NCBI RefSeq assembly: GCF_002998435.1
Contig: NZ_CP027231.1
Location: 558,001-622,000, forward strand
Origin: Bacteroides zoogleoformans
GTDB lineage: Bacteria; Bacteroidota; Bacteroidia; Bacteroidales; Bacteroidaceae
Length of the DNA: 64,000 bases
Direction of reading: 5' to 3'
The first letter of the stretch is position 1; every line of letters starts with the position of its first letter. The position numbers and the translations under genes were made by a program. The notes under the pieces are model-generated. The model did no database searches. It was not told where the DNA came from and saw only the letters and a list, made by a program, of their open reading frames with translations. Shown here piece after piece: positions 56,709 to 64,000 of this stretch.

Positions 56709-57974
56709 TCAAGATGTCAGTTCGGAGATTAACAACATGATATTCAAAACCGTAACAACAGTTGCTATGGAATAAAGCACAAAGGTGCTCCATTTACTGT
56801 TTACATACTGTCCCATTACTTTTCGAGAAGAGGTCAACCCCACTTGCAGGAAGACTGTGAAAGGTAGCTGAATACTCAATACCATCTGAGATATCAACAA
56901 TCCTTTGAAGGGGTCGCCTATAAAAAATATCAGCAGCAAAGCAATGCCTAACGAAAGTATCACGCCCACTTGAGAATGACTGTCTTTAATGTGATAAGCT
57001 TCTCCGAATATTCCGGCAAAAATAGAACCGGCAGCCATACCGCTGGTGATTGTAGAAGATATGCCGGCCATCAGCAGCGCCAAAGCAAAAACCACGGCGG
57101 CGCTGTTTCCCAACAACGGCTCCAACAAAGATTTGGCTTGTTGCAGTTCTTCCACCTGAATGCCGCCTTTATAGAACGTTGCCGCTGCCAGCAGTATCAT
57201 GGCGCTATTGATGGCCCACCCCACAATCATTGAAAACAATGTATCGAACAGTTCGTATTTCAATACTTTCCGGATGGAAGCATCATCTTTTTTATTGTAT
57301 TCATGGCTTTGTATCACCTCCGAATGAAGAAACAGGTTATGAGGCATCACCACTGCTCCGAGCACACTCATGATAATCAGCATGCTGCCATGTGGGAAAG
57401 CAGGGGTCAACCATCCCTGCACAGCCACAGGCCAGTCTATCTTCACCAGAAAAAGTTCATAAATGAAAGAAAGTCCGATGACAGAGACGAATGCGATAAT
57501 GGAACGTTCAATCTTTTTATAGGAGTTGGTGAAAAGCATGATGCTGACAAATGCGGTTGTTAAAACCGACCCCCATACAACGGGAATATCAAACAGCATT
57601 TGCAAGGCAATGGCCCCACCCAGGATTTCTGCCAAAGAAGTAGAGACAGAAGCCAATACCGCAGTGCCGAGTATGGGACGTGATACCCACGAGGGAGTAT
57701 ATTTGGTGGCGGCCTCGGACAAACACAAACCGGTCACGATGCCCAAGTGTGCCACATTGTGCTGCAACACTATCAACATGATGGTGGACAAGGTAACCAC
57801 CCATAACAAGGAGTAACCGAATTCGGAACCGGCAGCAAAATTAGAGGCCCAGTTGCCCGGATCGATAAATCCCACTGTCACCAACAGTCCGGGACCGATA
57901 TATCTAAAGAGGTCAAGACCACCCAGATAACGTTTATGGTCTTTCCGTTTCAGGTCTTTGATAATATTCTTCAT
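56709..57974 (-). CDS. Nramp-family divalent metal transporter (MntH-like)
   Basis: Proton-coupled importer of manganese or ferrous iron; 421 residues and about eleven helices. The metal-binding motifs are DPGN in helix 1 (GFIDPGNWASNFAAGS) and MPHN in helix 6 (VVMPHNLFLHSEVIQS). No recognisable metal box or riboswitch was seen in the upstream spacer. Confidence 0.93.
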   Translation of the reverse strand: MKNIIKDLKRKDHKRYLGGLDLFRYIGPGLLVTVGFIDPGNWASNFAAGSEFGYSLLWVVTLSTIMLIVLQHNVAHLGIVTGLCLSEAATKYTPSWVSRPILGTAVLASVSTSLAEILGGAIALQMLFDIPVVWGSVLTTAFVSIMLFTNSYKKIERSIIAFVSVIGLSFIYELFLVKIDWPVAVQGWLTPAFPHGSMLIIMSVLGAVVMPHNLFLHSEVIQSHEYNKKDDASIRKVLKYELFDTLFSMIVGWAINSAMILLAAATFYKGGIQVEELQQAKSLLEPLLGNSAAVVFALALLMAGISSTITSGMAAGSIFAGIFGEAYHIKDSHSQVGVILSLGIALLLIFFIGDPFKGLLISQMVLSIQLPFTVFLQVGLTSSRKVMGQYVNSKWSTFVLYSIATVVTVLNIMLLISELTS

Positions 57975-58140
57975 CGTATTGGTTTATTTAAGAGCGTAAA
58001 AATATTGAAATAACAACAAATACGCTCATATTAAGTTCAAAAGAAGATGGATACTGAAATAAAAAAGGGAAGATTAACCCTGGAAGTGTGGGAATAACAG
58101 ACCTAACATGCGGACTTACGATTGTGCAACCATAAATTAT

Positions 58141-58212
58141 CAGGCGCAGATTTCACAAGATGAGCACGGTTCTCATTGACAGAATCCGTGAATTCCGCGT
58201 AATCCGCACCTG
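58141..58212. repeat. Imperfect inverted repeat with inner hairpin
   Basis: Outer arms CAGGCGCAGATT (58141-58152) and AATCCGCACCTG (58201-58212) pair at 10 of 12 positions; inside, ATGAG / CTCAT (58160-58164, 58172-58176) forms a second stem, and a word close to AATCCG.GTAATCCGC is repeated near the right arm. It lies 55 bases past the TSCPD stop in the 293-base gap before the Nramp gene; the rest of the gap shows nothing else. Confidence 0.45.
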
Positions 58213-58267
58213 AAAAATCATATGGGTAGTTTTGGGTTATCCATCCTTTGTGTTTCAAACAAAAAGC

Positions 58268-58513
58268 TTAATAACCCATCTCATGCAGCGCTTTGCACAG
58301 CTGGTCGGGACAAGAAGTGGAACGCCTGCCGCAACGAATACCTTCCAGACGGCTTATCACCATATCCACCGGCATTCCTTTTACCAAGCGCGAAACACCT
58401 TGCAGGTTTCCATTGCATCCGCCCCAGAACGTCACTTCATTCACAATGCCATCTTCCACTTCAAGCTCGATGTTGCTGCTGCATGTACCTTGAGTTTTGT
58501 ATGTATACGTCAT
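58268..58513 (-). CDS. TSCPD-domain protein (TIGR03905 type)
   Basis: An 81-residue protein with cysteines in GTCSSNI, WGGCNGNLQG, GIRCGRRS and the name-giving STSCPDQL. TSCPD domains also occur at the C-terminus of some vitamin B12-dependent ribonucleotide reductases; the stand-alone form has no assigned role. Its ATG shares one base with the stop of yebC (TAATG), so the two are translated in tandem. Confidence 0.87.
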   Translation of the reverse strand: MTYTYKTQGTCSSNIELEVEDGIVNEVTFWGGCNGNLQGVSRLVKGMPVDMVISRLEGIRCGRRSTSCPDQLCKALHEMGY

Positions 58514-59250
58514 TATTCTTCGCCTTCTTCCGGTTTCATATTGGTATAAACCGTCTGCACATCGTCAAACTCCTCAAGACGTTCCACCATTTTGTCAATA
58601 GTCTCGCGTTGTTCGGGAGTCACGTCTTTCTGGTCGTTCGGGATATATGTAAATTCGCCGCCGACATCCTCGAATCCGCATTCTTCCAGATGCTTCTGAA
58701 TGGCAGCATAGCTCTTCGGATCACCGTAAATCGTGATGGTACCTTCTTCCTCATCCTCCTCATAATCTTCTTCCACATCATAGTCTATCAGGTCGAGGAT
58801 TAGTTCTTCCATATCAATGTCGTTTTTCTTTTTGAAGGTAAACACGCATTTATGGTCAAACAGGAAAGCCAAAGAGCCCATGGTTCCCAAATTACCGCCA
58901 AACTTATTGAATACGGAACGAACATCCGCCACCGTACGGGTAGTGTTATCCGTCAGCGTATCCACAAAAACGGCAACGCCATGAGGGCCATATCCTTCAT
59001 AAGTCATGCTTTTGTATTCGCTTTGGTCTTTACCCATGGCATTCTTTATGGCACGCTCGATGTTATCTTTCGGCATATTTTCACGTTTACAAGTAGCGAT
59101 GACCGAACGCAAAGCCGGATTGTTTTCCGGTTCCGGGCCACCGGCCTTTACCGCAATAGCAATTTGTTTACCCAACCTCGTAAAGGTCTTTGCCATGTGG
59201 CCCCATCTTTTAAGTTTGGCAGCCTTTCTATATTCAAATGCTCTTCCCAT
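58513..59250 (-). CDS. YebC/PmpR family protein
   Basis: Cytoplasmic protein of 245 residues; the family has been linked to transcriptional control and, more recently, to translation of difficult sequences. Opening MGRAFEYRKAAKLKRWGHMA, followed by NPALRSVIATCKRENMPKDN, TYEGYGPHGVAVFVDTLTDN and an acidic insertion (EEDYEEDEEEGTI) near residue 150. Overlaps the TSCPD gene by one base. Confidence 0.94.
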   Translation of the reverse strand: MGRAFEYRKAAKLKRWGHMAKTFTRLGKQIAIAVKAGGPEPENNPALRSVIATCKRENMPKDNIERAIKNAMGKDQSEYKSMTYEGYGPHGVAVFVDTLTDNTTRTVADVRSVFNKFGGNLGTMGSLAFLFDHKCVFTFKKKNDIDMEELILDLIDYDVEEDYEEDEEEGTITIYGDPKSYAAIQKHLEECGFEDVGGEFTYIPNDQKDVTPEQRETIDKMVERLEEFDDVQTVYTNMKPEEGEE

Positions 59251-59294
59251 TGGATCTGTATTTATTTTTTAATTATTAATTGTTCAATACTAAA

Positions 59295-61757
59295 TCAACG
59301 CAACTTGGCTTCCAACTTGTTTTCCAAGTTGGCAACCAGCTTCGACATAATCTTGTCGATTTGTTTATCGTTTAGTGTTGCATTCTCGTCTTGCAACAAG
59401 AAACTTACCGCATAGCTCTTCTTACCGGCCTCCAGATTCTTGCCTTCGTACACATCGAAAAGGGCGACTTCTTTCAGCAACTTCCTTTCCGTTTCATAAG
59501 CAATCTTCTCTATTTCGGCAAATTGCACTTTCTTGTCGAGCAACAAAGCCAAGTCGCGCTTCACGGCAGGGAATTTGGATAGTTCCGTATAATTCACTTT
59601 CACGTTTTTGATGGCTTTCAGCAGTTCTTTCCAATTCAGGTCGGCGTAATACACCCCATTGTCAATGTCGAATGCTTTCAGCAACTTCTTCGAGACAGAA
59701 CCAAATGTTGCCAGCCTCTTCCCTCCTCTTGTCTGTACGGACAAAGCGGCAGCATAGATATCATCCGTCAAATTTCCGACAACCAAATCGTGCATTTGCA
59801 AGCCCAGACGTGCAAAGATATTTTCAACGTATGCCTTCAGTTCGTACACGGAGCTGTCTTCATCCGGATGTGCCCATGAGTTGGAAACCCTCTTACCGGT
59901 TACCCACAAGCCAAGATGGAAATCTTCCGAGTAGGCTGCCAACGCTTTTTCTTGATTCTTCTTTTCCTCATGGAAGTAGTAACAATTGCCATATTCAAAG
60001 AACTTCAAGTCGGCATTCTTACGATTGGCATTATGAGCAATGCTTTCCAACCCTCCGAAGAGAAGTGTCTGACGCATTGCATTCAAATCCGCGCTCAACG
60101 GGTTCAAGAGCATCACCAGGTTCTTTGAGGGATAGGATTCCAGATTGTCGTAGTAAGCTGCACGGGTCAATGAGTTATTCAATATTTCATTGAATCCGCA
60201 ACCCACCAGCTGTTCGGCAATGAGATTCTGCAATTTATTTGATTTATCATGCTCACCTTTTGTCGTCAGGCAGGATTTCAAAGTAGACGGAATTTCCACA
60301 TTATTATATCCGTAGATACGCAGGATATCCTCTATCACGTCGCAGTCGCGCTGCACGTCCACCCGATAAGGGGGCACAGCCAATGTAAGCGCTTCGGCGG
60401 TTTCCTTCACAATCTTCATCTCCAAGCTTGTCACAATGCGCTTGATTGTATCCGCCGGGATAATCTTTCCAATCAACGAATGTACCTTTTCATACGAAAG
60501 TTCCACGTTGAAATCTTCTACGGGAGCACCGCATACATCCTTTATCTCGGAAGAGACGGTACCTCCCGCAAGTTCTTTTATCATCAGCGCGGCAAGTTTC
60601 AGGCAATAGATTGCATTATTCGGGTCTACTCCTCTCTCAAAACGGAAAGAGGCATCCGTATTCAGTCCATGCCGGCGAGCCGTCTTACGCACCCACGTAG
60701 GATGAAAATAAGCGCTTTCAAGGAATACATCTTTAGTGGTCTCGGTGGAACCGGAATCCAGCCCTCCGAAAACACCGGCAATGCACATGGCATCTTCCTT
60801 GTTGCAAATCATCAGGTCGCGTTCGTTCAGTTTACGTTCCACGCCATCAAGTGTAACAAACGGCGTGCCTTCGGGCATTGTTTTCACAATCACCTCATGT
60901 CCTTTAATCTTATCGGCATCAAAGCAATGAAGCGGTTGCCCGAAAGCGTGAACAATGTAGTTTGTGATATCTACCACATTATTTATAGAACGCAGACCGA
61001 TGATACGAAGTTTGTTCTGCAGCCACTCCGGACTTTCTTTTACGGTAACACCTTTCACCGTCACTCCGGCATATCGGGGACATGCTTCCGCATTCTCTAC
61101 CTTTACCGCAATATCCAGGTCGTGGTTTTCAACGGCAAAAGCATCCACAGAAGGTTTCTTCAATGTGGTCGGCTTTCCGTTCTGCGTCAGATAGGCATAT
61201 AAGTCGCGAGCCACGCCATAGTGCGAACAAGCGTCGGCACGGTTCGGAGTGATGTCCACCTCCAATACATAATCACTTTTGATACTATAATAATCCTTGG
61301 CGAGCGTGCCCGGAACTGCCGCATCAGGCAGCACAATGATACCCGCATGGTCTGTACCGATACCTATTTCATCTTCGGCGCAAATCATGCCGACAGACTC
61401 TACGCCGCGAAGTTTTGATTTTTTGATAGTGAAACATTCGTCACCGTCATACAGTTTGGTTCCTAAGGTAGCCACTACCACCTTTTGTCCGGCTGCAATA
61501 TTGGGAGCGCCGCATACAATCTGTACGGGGGCGCCTTGTCCCAGATTAACGGTAGTAACGTGCATGTGGTCTGAATCAGGATGAGGTTCGCATGTCAATA
61601 CTTCACCGATAACCAATCCCTCCAATCCACCTTTGATGGTTTGTACCTCTTCCACACTTCCTGTTTCCAGTCCGATAGATGTCAGTGCGGCAGCAACCTC
61701 ATCCGGTGTCAAATCAAAATCGACATACTCCTTCAGCCAATTATAAGAAATATTCAT
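59295..61757 (-). CDS. pheT: Phenylalanyl-tRNA synthetase beta subunit
   Basis: Beta subunit of the alpha2beta2 enzyme. Domains in order: EMAP/tRNA-binding domain (about 40-150, VIGEVLTCEPHPDSDHMHVT), B3/B4 editing domain (about 210-360), B5 (about 400-470), the catalytic-like core and a C-terminal FDX-ACB domain (ELSKFPAVKRDLALLLDKKV). 820 residues. pheS is not adjacent, as is common in Bacteroidales. Promoter TAACTTTG lies 45 bases upstream. Confidence 0.96.
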   Translation of the reverse strand: MNISYNWLKEYVDFDLTPDEVAAALTSIGLETGSVEEVQTIKGGLEGLVIGEVLTCEPHPDSDHMHVTTVNLGQGAPVQIVCGAPNIAAGQKVVVATLGTKLYDGDECFTIKKSKLRGVESVGMICAEDEIGIGTDHAGIIVLPDAAVPGTLAKDYYSIKSDYVLEVDITPNRADACSHYGVARDLYAYLTQNGKPTTLKKPSVDAFAVENHDLDIAVKVENAEACPRYAGVTVKGVTVKESPEWLQNKLRIIGLRSINNVVDITNYIVHAFGQPLHCFDADKIKGHEVIVKTMPEGTPFVTLDGVERKLNERDLMICNKEDAMCIAGVFGGLDSGSTETTKDVFLESAYFHPTWVRKTARRHGLNTDASFRFERGVDPNNAIYCLKLAALMIKELAGGTVSSEIKDVCGAPVEDFNVELSYEKVHSLIGKIIPADTIKRIVTSLEMKIVKETAEALTLAVPPYRVDVQRDCDVIEDILRIYGYNNVEIPSTLKSCLTTKGEHDKSNKLQNLIAEQLVGCGFNEILNNSLTRAAYYDNLESYPSKNLVMLLNPLSADLNAMRQTLLFGGLESIAHNANRKNADLKFFEYGNCYYFHEEKKNQEKALAAYSEDFHLGLWVTGKRVSNSWAHPDEDSSVYELKAYVENIFARLGLQMHDLVVGNLTDDIYAAALSVQTRGGKRLATFGSVSKKLLKAFDIDNGVYYADLNWKELLKAIKNVKVNYTELSKFPAVKRDLALLLDKKVQFAEIEKIAYETERKLLKEVALFDVYEGKNLEAGKKSYAVSFLLQDENATLNDKQIDKIMSKLVANLENKLEAKLR

Positions 61758-61801
61758 TGTATATAAATTAATTATTTTTTATTGTTTCCAAAAGTGACCT
61801 G

Positions 61802-61809
61802 CAAAGTTA
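61802..61809 (-). promoter_or_regulatory. -7 box for pheT
   Basis: TAACTTTG on the minus strand, 45 bases upstream of the pheT ATG. The region between pheT and the permease stop (257 bases) holds nothing else. Confidence 0.5.
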
Positions 61810-62014
61810 ATAAGTTTTTTCGGTTGGCAGGGAATTATCCCACAAGAAAATAATAAAAAGGAGCGGCGAATGAAACTTCTGTTTTTCTGCCCCTTGATAT
61901 TGAAGAACGTGACAAAGAAAGAAAAACCTGCGAATATATACGATGAAGATACAAAGAAACACTTATTGAAGAATTTCAAAACAGATTCCAAGCCCAAAGA
62001 CATAAGTTCTCCCT

Positions 62015-63100
62015 TCAACCATTCTTCTTGTAGCTCCGCACCGCCCAGCCTCCCATAAAGAGACCGATGACAGAGAGAGCAAGGACTTGATGCCAAATAC
62101 TCTGGAGGTCGCCACCACGGATAAAGACGGTACGGACGGCCTCAATGAAGTAGCAGACGGGATTGATGTAGGTGGTGAGATATGACCACGAAGGCATGGA
62201 ACGCGTGGGAGTGAAGAGACCACTGAGAAGCAACAAGATGACCACAAAAAACCACATAACGAAGACAGCCTGCTGCATAGTGTCACTGTAGTTAGAGATA
62301 ATGAGCCCAAACGACGAGAAGAATAGGGCCAGCAGCATGGCCAGCAGATAGATGAGCCACAACGAGCCTATAGGTGCGATGCCATAGATGAGCCATGCCA
62401 GGAAGAGGCAAACAGTGATGACAAACAAGGCAACGAGCCAGTAAGGAATGAGTTTGGCTAATATGAATAACCATTTGCTGACAGGCGTAACATTAATCTG
62501 CTCGATGGTGCCCGATTCCTTCTCGCTCACAATGTTCAGTGCAGGCAAGAAACCGGTCATCAACATCATCACAATGGCGAAGAGGGCGGGAATCATGAAG
62601 AGCTTGAAGTTCAAGTACTTGTTGTAGAGAAACAAAGTAGAGAACTTCTGCCCGATAGCGCTAACATCGGGATTGACATTGGCTGCGACAATCTGCGAGA
62701 GATAGGCTGCGCCCATACTCCCCTTGATGCCATTCACCGCATTGGCGGCAATGAGTACTTGCGGCTGCTTGTTGCGTGTCAAACCCTTGCTATAGTCCTG
62801 CGGAATGACTACCACAATATCGGCGTCAGTGTGCTCGATGTCTTTCAGAGCTTCGGCGTAAGAGGATTTCCGGCCGTGAAAGATGAAATAACTGTTGTGC
62901 TCAATGTCGTGGACGAGACGTTCTGACTGCGTGGAGTGGTCGAGGTCAACCACATCGACCACAATATTTTTCACCTCCATATTCATCACCCACGGCGTGA
63001 CACACATAATCACAATGGGGAACACGACAATGAGCCTGGGCAGAAACGCATTGCGGCGAATCTGTATAAACTCTTTTTGGATAAGATGTTTCAGTACCAT
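62015..63100 (-). CDS. ABC-2 type transporter permease
   Basis: Inner-membrane permease of a YhhJ/YbhR-type exporter, 361 residues. N-terminal helix (LIVVFPIVIMCVTPWVM) and a periplasmic region (to about 170), then five more helices. The cytoplasmic loop with IVSEKESGTIEQINVTPVSK is the ABC-2 coupling signature. The stop of a second, homologous permease is 8 bases upstream, so the pair probably forms a heterodimer; the ATPase, membrane-fusion protein and outer-membrane channel should lie beyond the window. Confidence 0.9.
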   Translation of the reverse strand: MVLKHLIQKEFIQIRRNAFLPRLIVVFPIVIMCVTPWVMNMEVKNIVVDVVDLDHSTQSERLVHDIEHNSYFIFHGRKSSYAEALKDIEHTDADIVVVIPQDYSKGLTRNKQPQVLIAANAVNGIKGSMGAAYLSQIVAANVNPDVSAIGQKFSTLFLYNKYLNFKLFMIPALFAIVMMLMTGFLPALNIVSEKESGTIEQINVTPVSKWLFILAKLIPYWLVALFVITVCLFLAWLIYGIAPIGSLWLIYLLAMLLALFFSSFGLIISNYSDTMQQAVFVMWFFVVILLLLSGLFTPTRSMPSWSYLTTYINPVCYFIEAVRTVFIRGGDLQSIWHQVLALSVIGLFMGGWAVRSYKKNG

Positions 63101-63107
63101 ATAGTGT

Positions 63108-64000
63108 TTATTCTAAGCGTCTGTTAAACTTTACAAGCGATAGCGACAGCAGGACGACGAGCATGGTTGAGAGGATGACCAGCTCTGAAAAAACTTGCTC
63201 GATGCCCACACCCATGATCATCATCTTGCGCATAGCTGAGATGTAGTAACGCGTAGGAATGATGGCCGACACCCATTGCAGTATCCTGGGCATTGACTCC
63301 ACAGGGAAGATCATGCCTGAGAGCATCACAATAGGCATCAAAAGCACCATGGCCGATATGAGCAACGCCACAATCTGTGTCTGCGCCACATTCGACACCA
63401 GTAGTCCCAGCGACAGTGCCAACAGGATATATACCGTGGAAATGAAGAATATCCAGAACAGAGACCCCGCCAACGGTACACCCAGCACAAAATGCGCCAT
63501 GAACAAGATAATGATGAGAATGACAAAAGCCAATACCATATAGGGTACCGCTTTCGAAATGATGATCATCAACGGCTTTGCGGGTGAAACGAGCAGTACC
63601 TCCATAGTTCCTCTTTCCTTCTCGCGGACAATTGATATCGAGGTCATCATGGCACACACCAGCATCAGCAACATGCCCATGATGGCAGGCACGAAGTTGT
63701 AGGCCGATTTGGTTCGAGGATTGTAGAGCATCTTTGCGTTCACAAGCCCGCCGGCAGGATTAAGCAACACCTGCGTCGCATAGCTCGTCCACTGCTGCGC
63801 CATGTTGGGGTCTATACCGTCAACAATGAACTGGATGCCGTTCTTTTTACTGGCGAACTTAGAGCTGAACACCACCGCCATATCCGCCTTCTGATTGCGA
63901 ATGATACGCTCCGCCTCCTGCGGCGTGCTGACAGTCTCGGCAATTGTGAAAAACTCCGACTGCGAGAGCCGTTCGACAGCAGCCTGTGTTGCTTGGTCAC
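63108..64000 (-). CDS. ABC-2 type transporter permease (5' end beyond window)
   Basis: Second permease of the exporter. The frame stays open from 63881 to the end of the window, reading through a periplasmic segment (RIIRNQKADMAVVFSSKF), so the ATG at 63881 is internal and the gene continues past base 64000. The coupling loop is ISIVREKERGTMEVLLVSPA, the same signature as in its downstream neighbour. The visible part has five hydrophobic helices and ends 7 bases before the next permease start. Confidence 0.9.
   Translation of the reverse strand, partial: DQATQAAVERLSQSEFFTIAETVSTPQEAERIIRNQKADMAVVFSSKFASKKNGIQFIVDGIDPNMAQQWTSYATQVLLNPAGGLVNAKMLYNPRTKSAYNFVPAIMGMLLMLVCAMMTSISIVREKERGTMEVLLVSPAKPLMIIISKAVPYMVLAFVILIIILFMAHFVLGVPLAGSLFWIFFISTVYILLALSLGLLVSNVAQTQIVALLISAMVLLMPIVMLSGMIFPVESMPRILQWVSAIIPTRYYISAMRKMMIMGVGIEQVFSELVILSTMLVVLLSLSLVKFNRRLE

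Noticed and set aside
61870..62058. Small plus-strand frame after pheT
   Set aside because: Lysine-rich translation with no family pattern, and it overlaps the permease 3' end; no promoter or ribosome-binding site.

Overview
The window looks like ordinary chromosome from a Bacteroides-type member of the Bacteroidales. Four things point there. There is a SusC/SusD outer-membrane pair. There is an ECF sigma factor of the Bacteroides expansion family beside a FecR-type anti-sigma remnant. The lipoproteins have Bacteroides-style lipoboxes. About twenty genes have a TAnnTTTG -7 box (the Bacteroides promoter consensus) just upstream, and most lack a Shine-Dalgarno sequence. I cannot name the species. 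No phage, integrase, transposase, rRNA or CRISPR array is visible.

Layout. 1-9 kb: the end of a Gfo/Idh/MocA oxidoreductase, an ECF sigma factor diverging from a truncated FecR gene, a short repeat cluster, glutamine synthetase, lipB, and a SusD/SusC pair. 9-19 kb: a DUF3298 lipoprotein, rsmG, a metallo-beta-lactamase-fold hydrolase and gcvP, facing a DsbD-type reductase; then a Dabb protein, uridine kinase and an MltF-like lytic transglycosylase. 19-24.5 kb: a reverse-strand cluster (NigD-like lipoprotein, Yip1 protein, smpB, metH) and a DUF4375 protein. 24.5-32.3 kb: an IscU/NifU-like protein with a GGGtGRT protein, engB, recR, a small membrane protein, a GNAT acetyltransferase, a YqgE/AlgH protein, an aminotransferase, tRNA-Asp and an exported orphan. 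32.3-45 kb: a PIF1/HRDC helicase, the complete F1Fo ATP synthase operon in the order atpD-C-B-E-F-H-A-G, and pyruvate phosphate dikinase. 45-53 kb: rlmD, an RluA-type pseudouridine synthase, an HU-like protein, map, rmuC and nhaA, with unusually repeat-rich spacers. 53-64 kb: lepA, a winged-helix protein, a C_GCAxxG_C_C protein with xth, an Nramp transporter, yebC with a TSCPD protein, pheT, and two ABC-2 permeases, the second running off the window.

Most genes are housekeeping: translation and RNA modification (rsmG, rlmD, the RluA enzyme, smpB, lepA, pheT, map, engB), DNA repair (recR, xth, rmuC, the helicase), energy and carbon (ATP synthase, PPDK), and one-carbon and amino-acid metabolism (gcvP, metH, glnA).

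The least explained parts are these: the IscU-like/GGGtGRT operon at 24.9-26.7 kb, which is cysteine-rich, has one of the few strong Shine-Dalgarno sites seen here, and has no assigned function that I know of; the decayed anti-sigma gene next to an intact sigma factor; a MetH without its reactivation domain; and the 46.5-51.7 kb stretch, where several unrelated minisatellites and stop-codon-spanning duplications sit between housekeeping genes.
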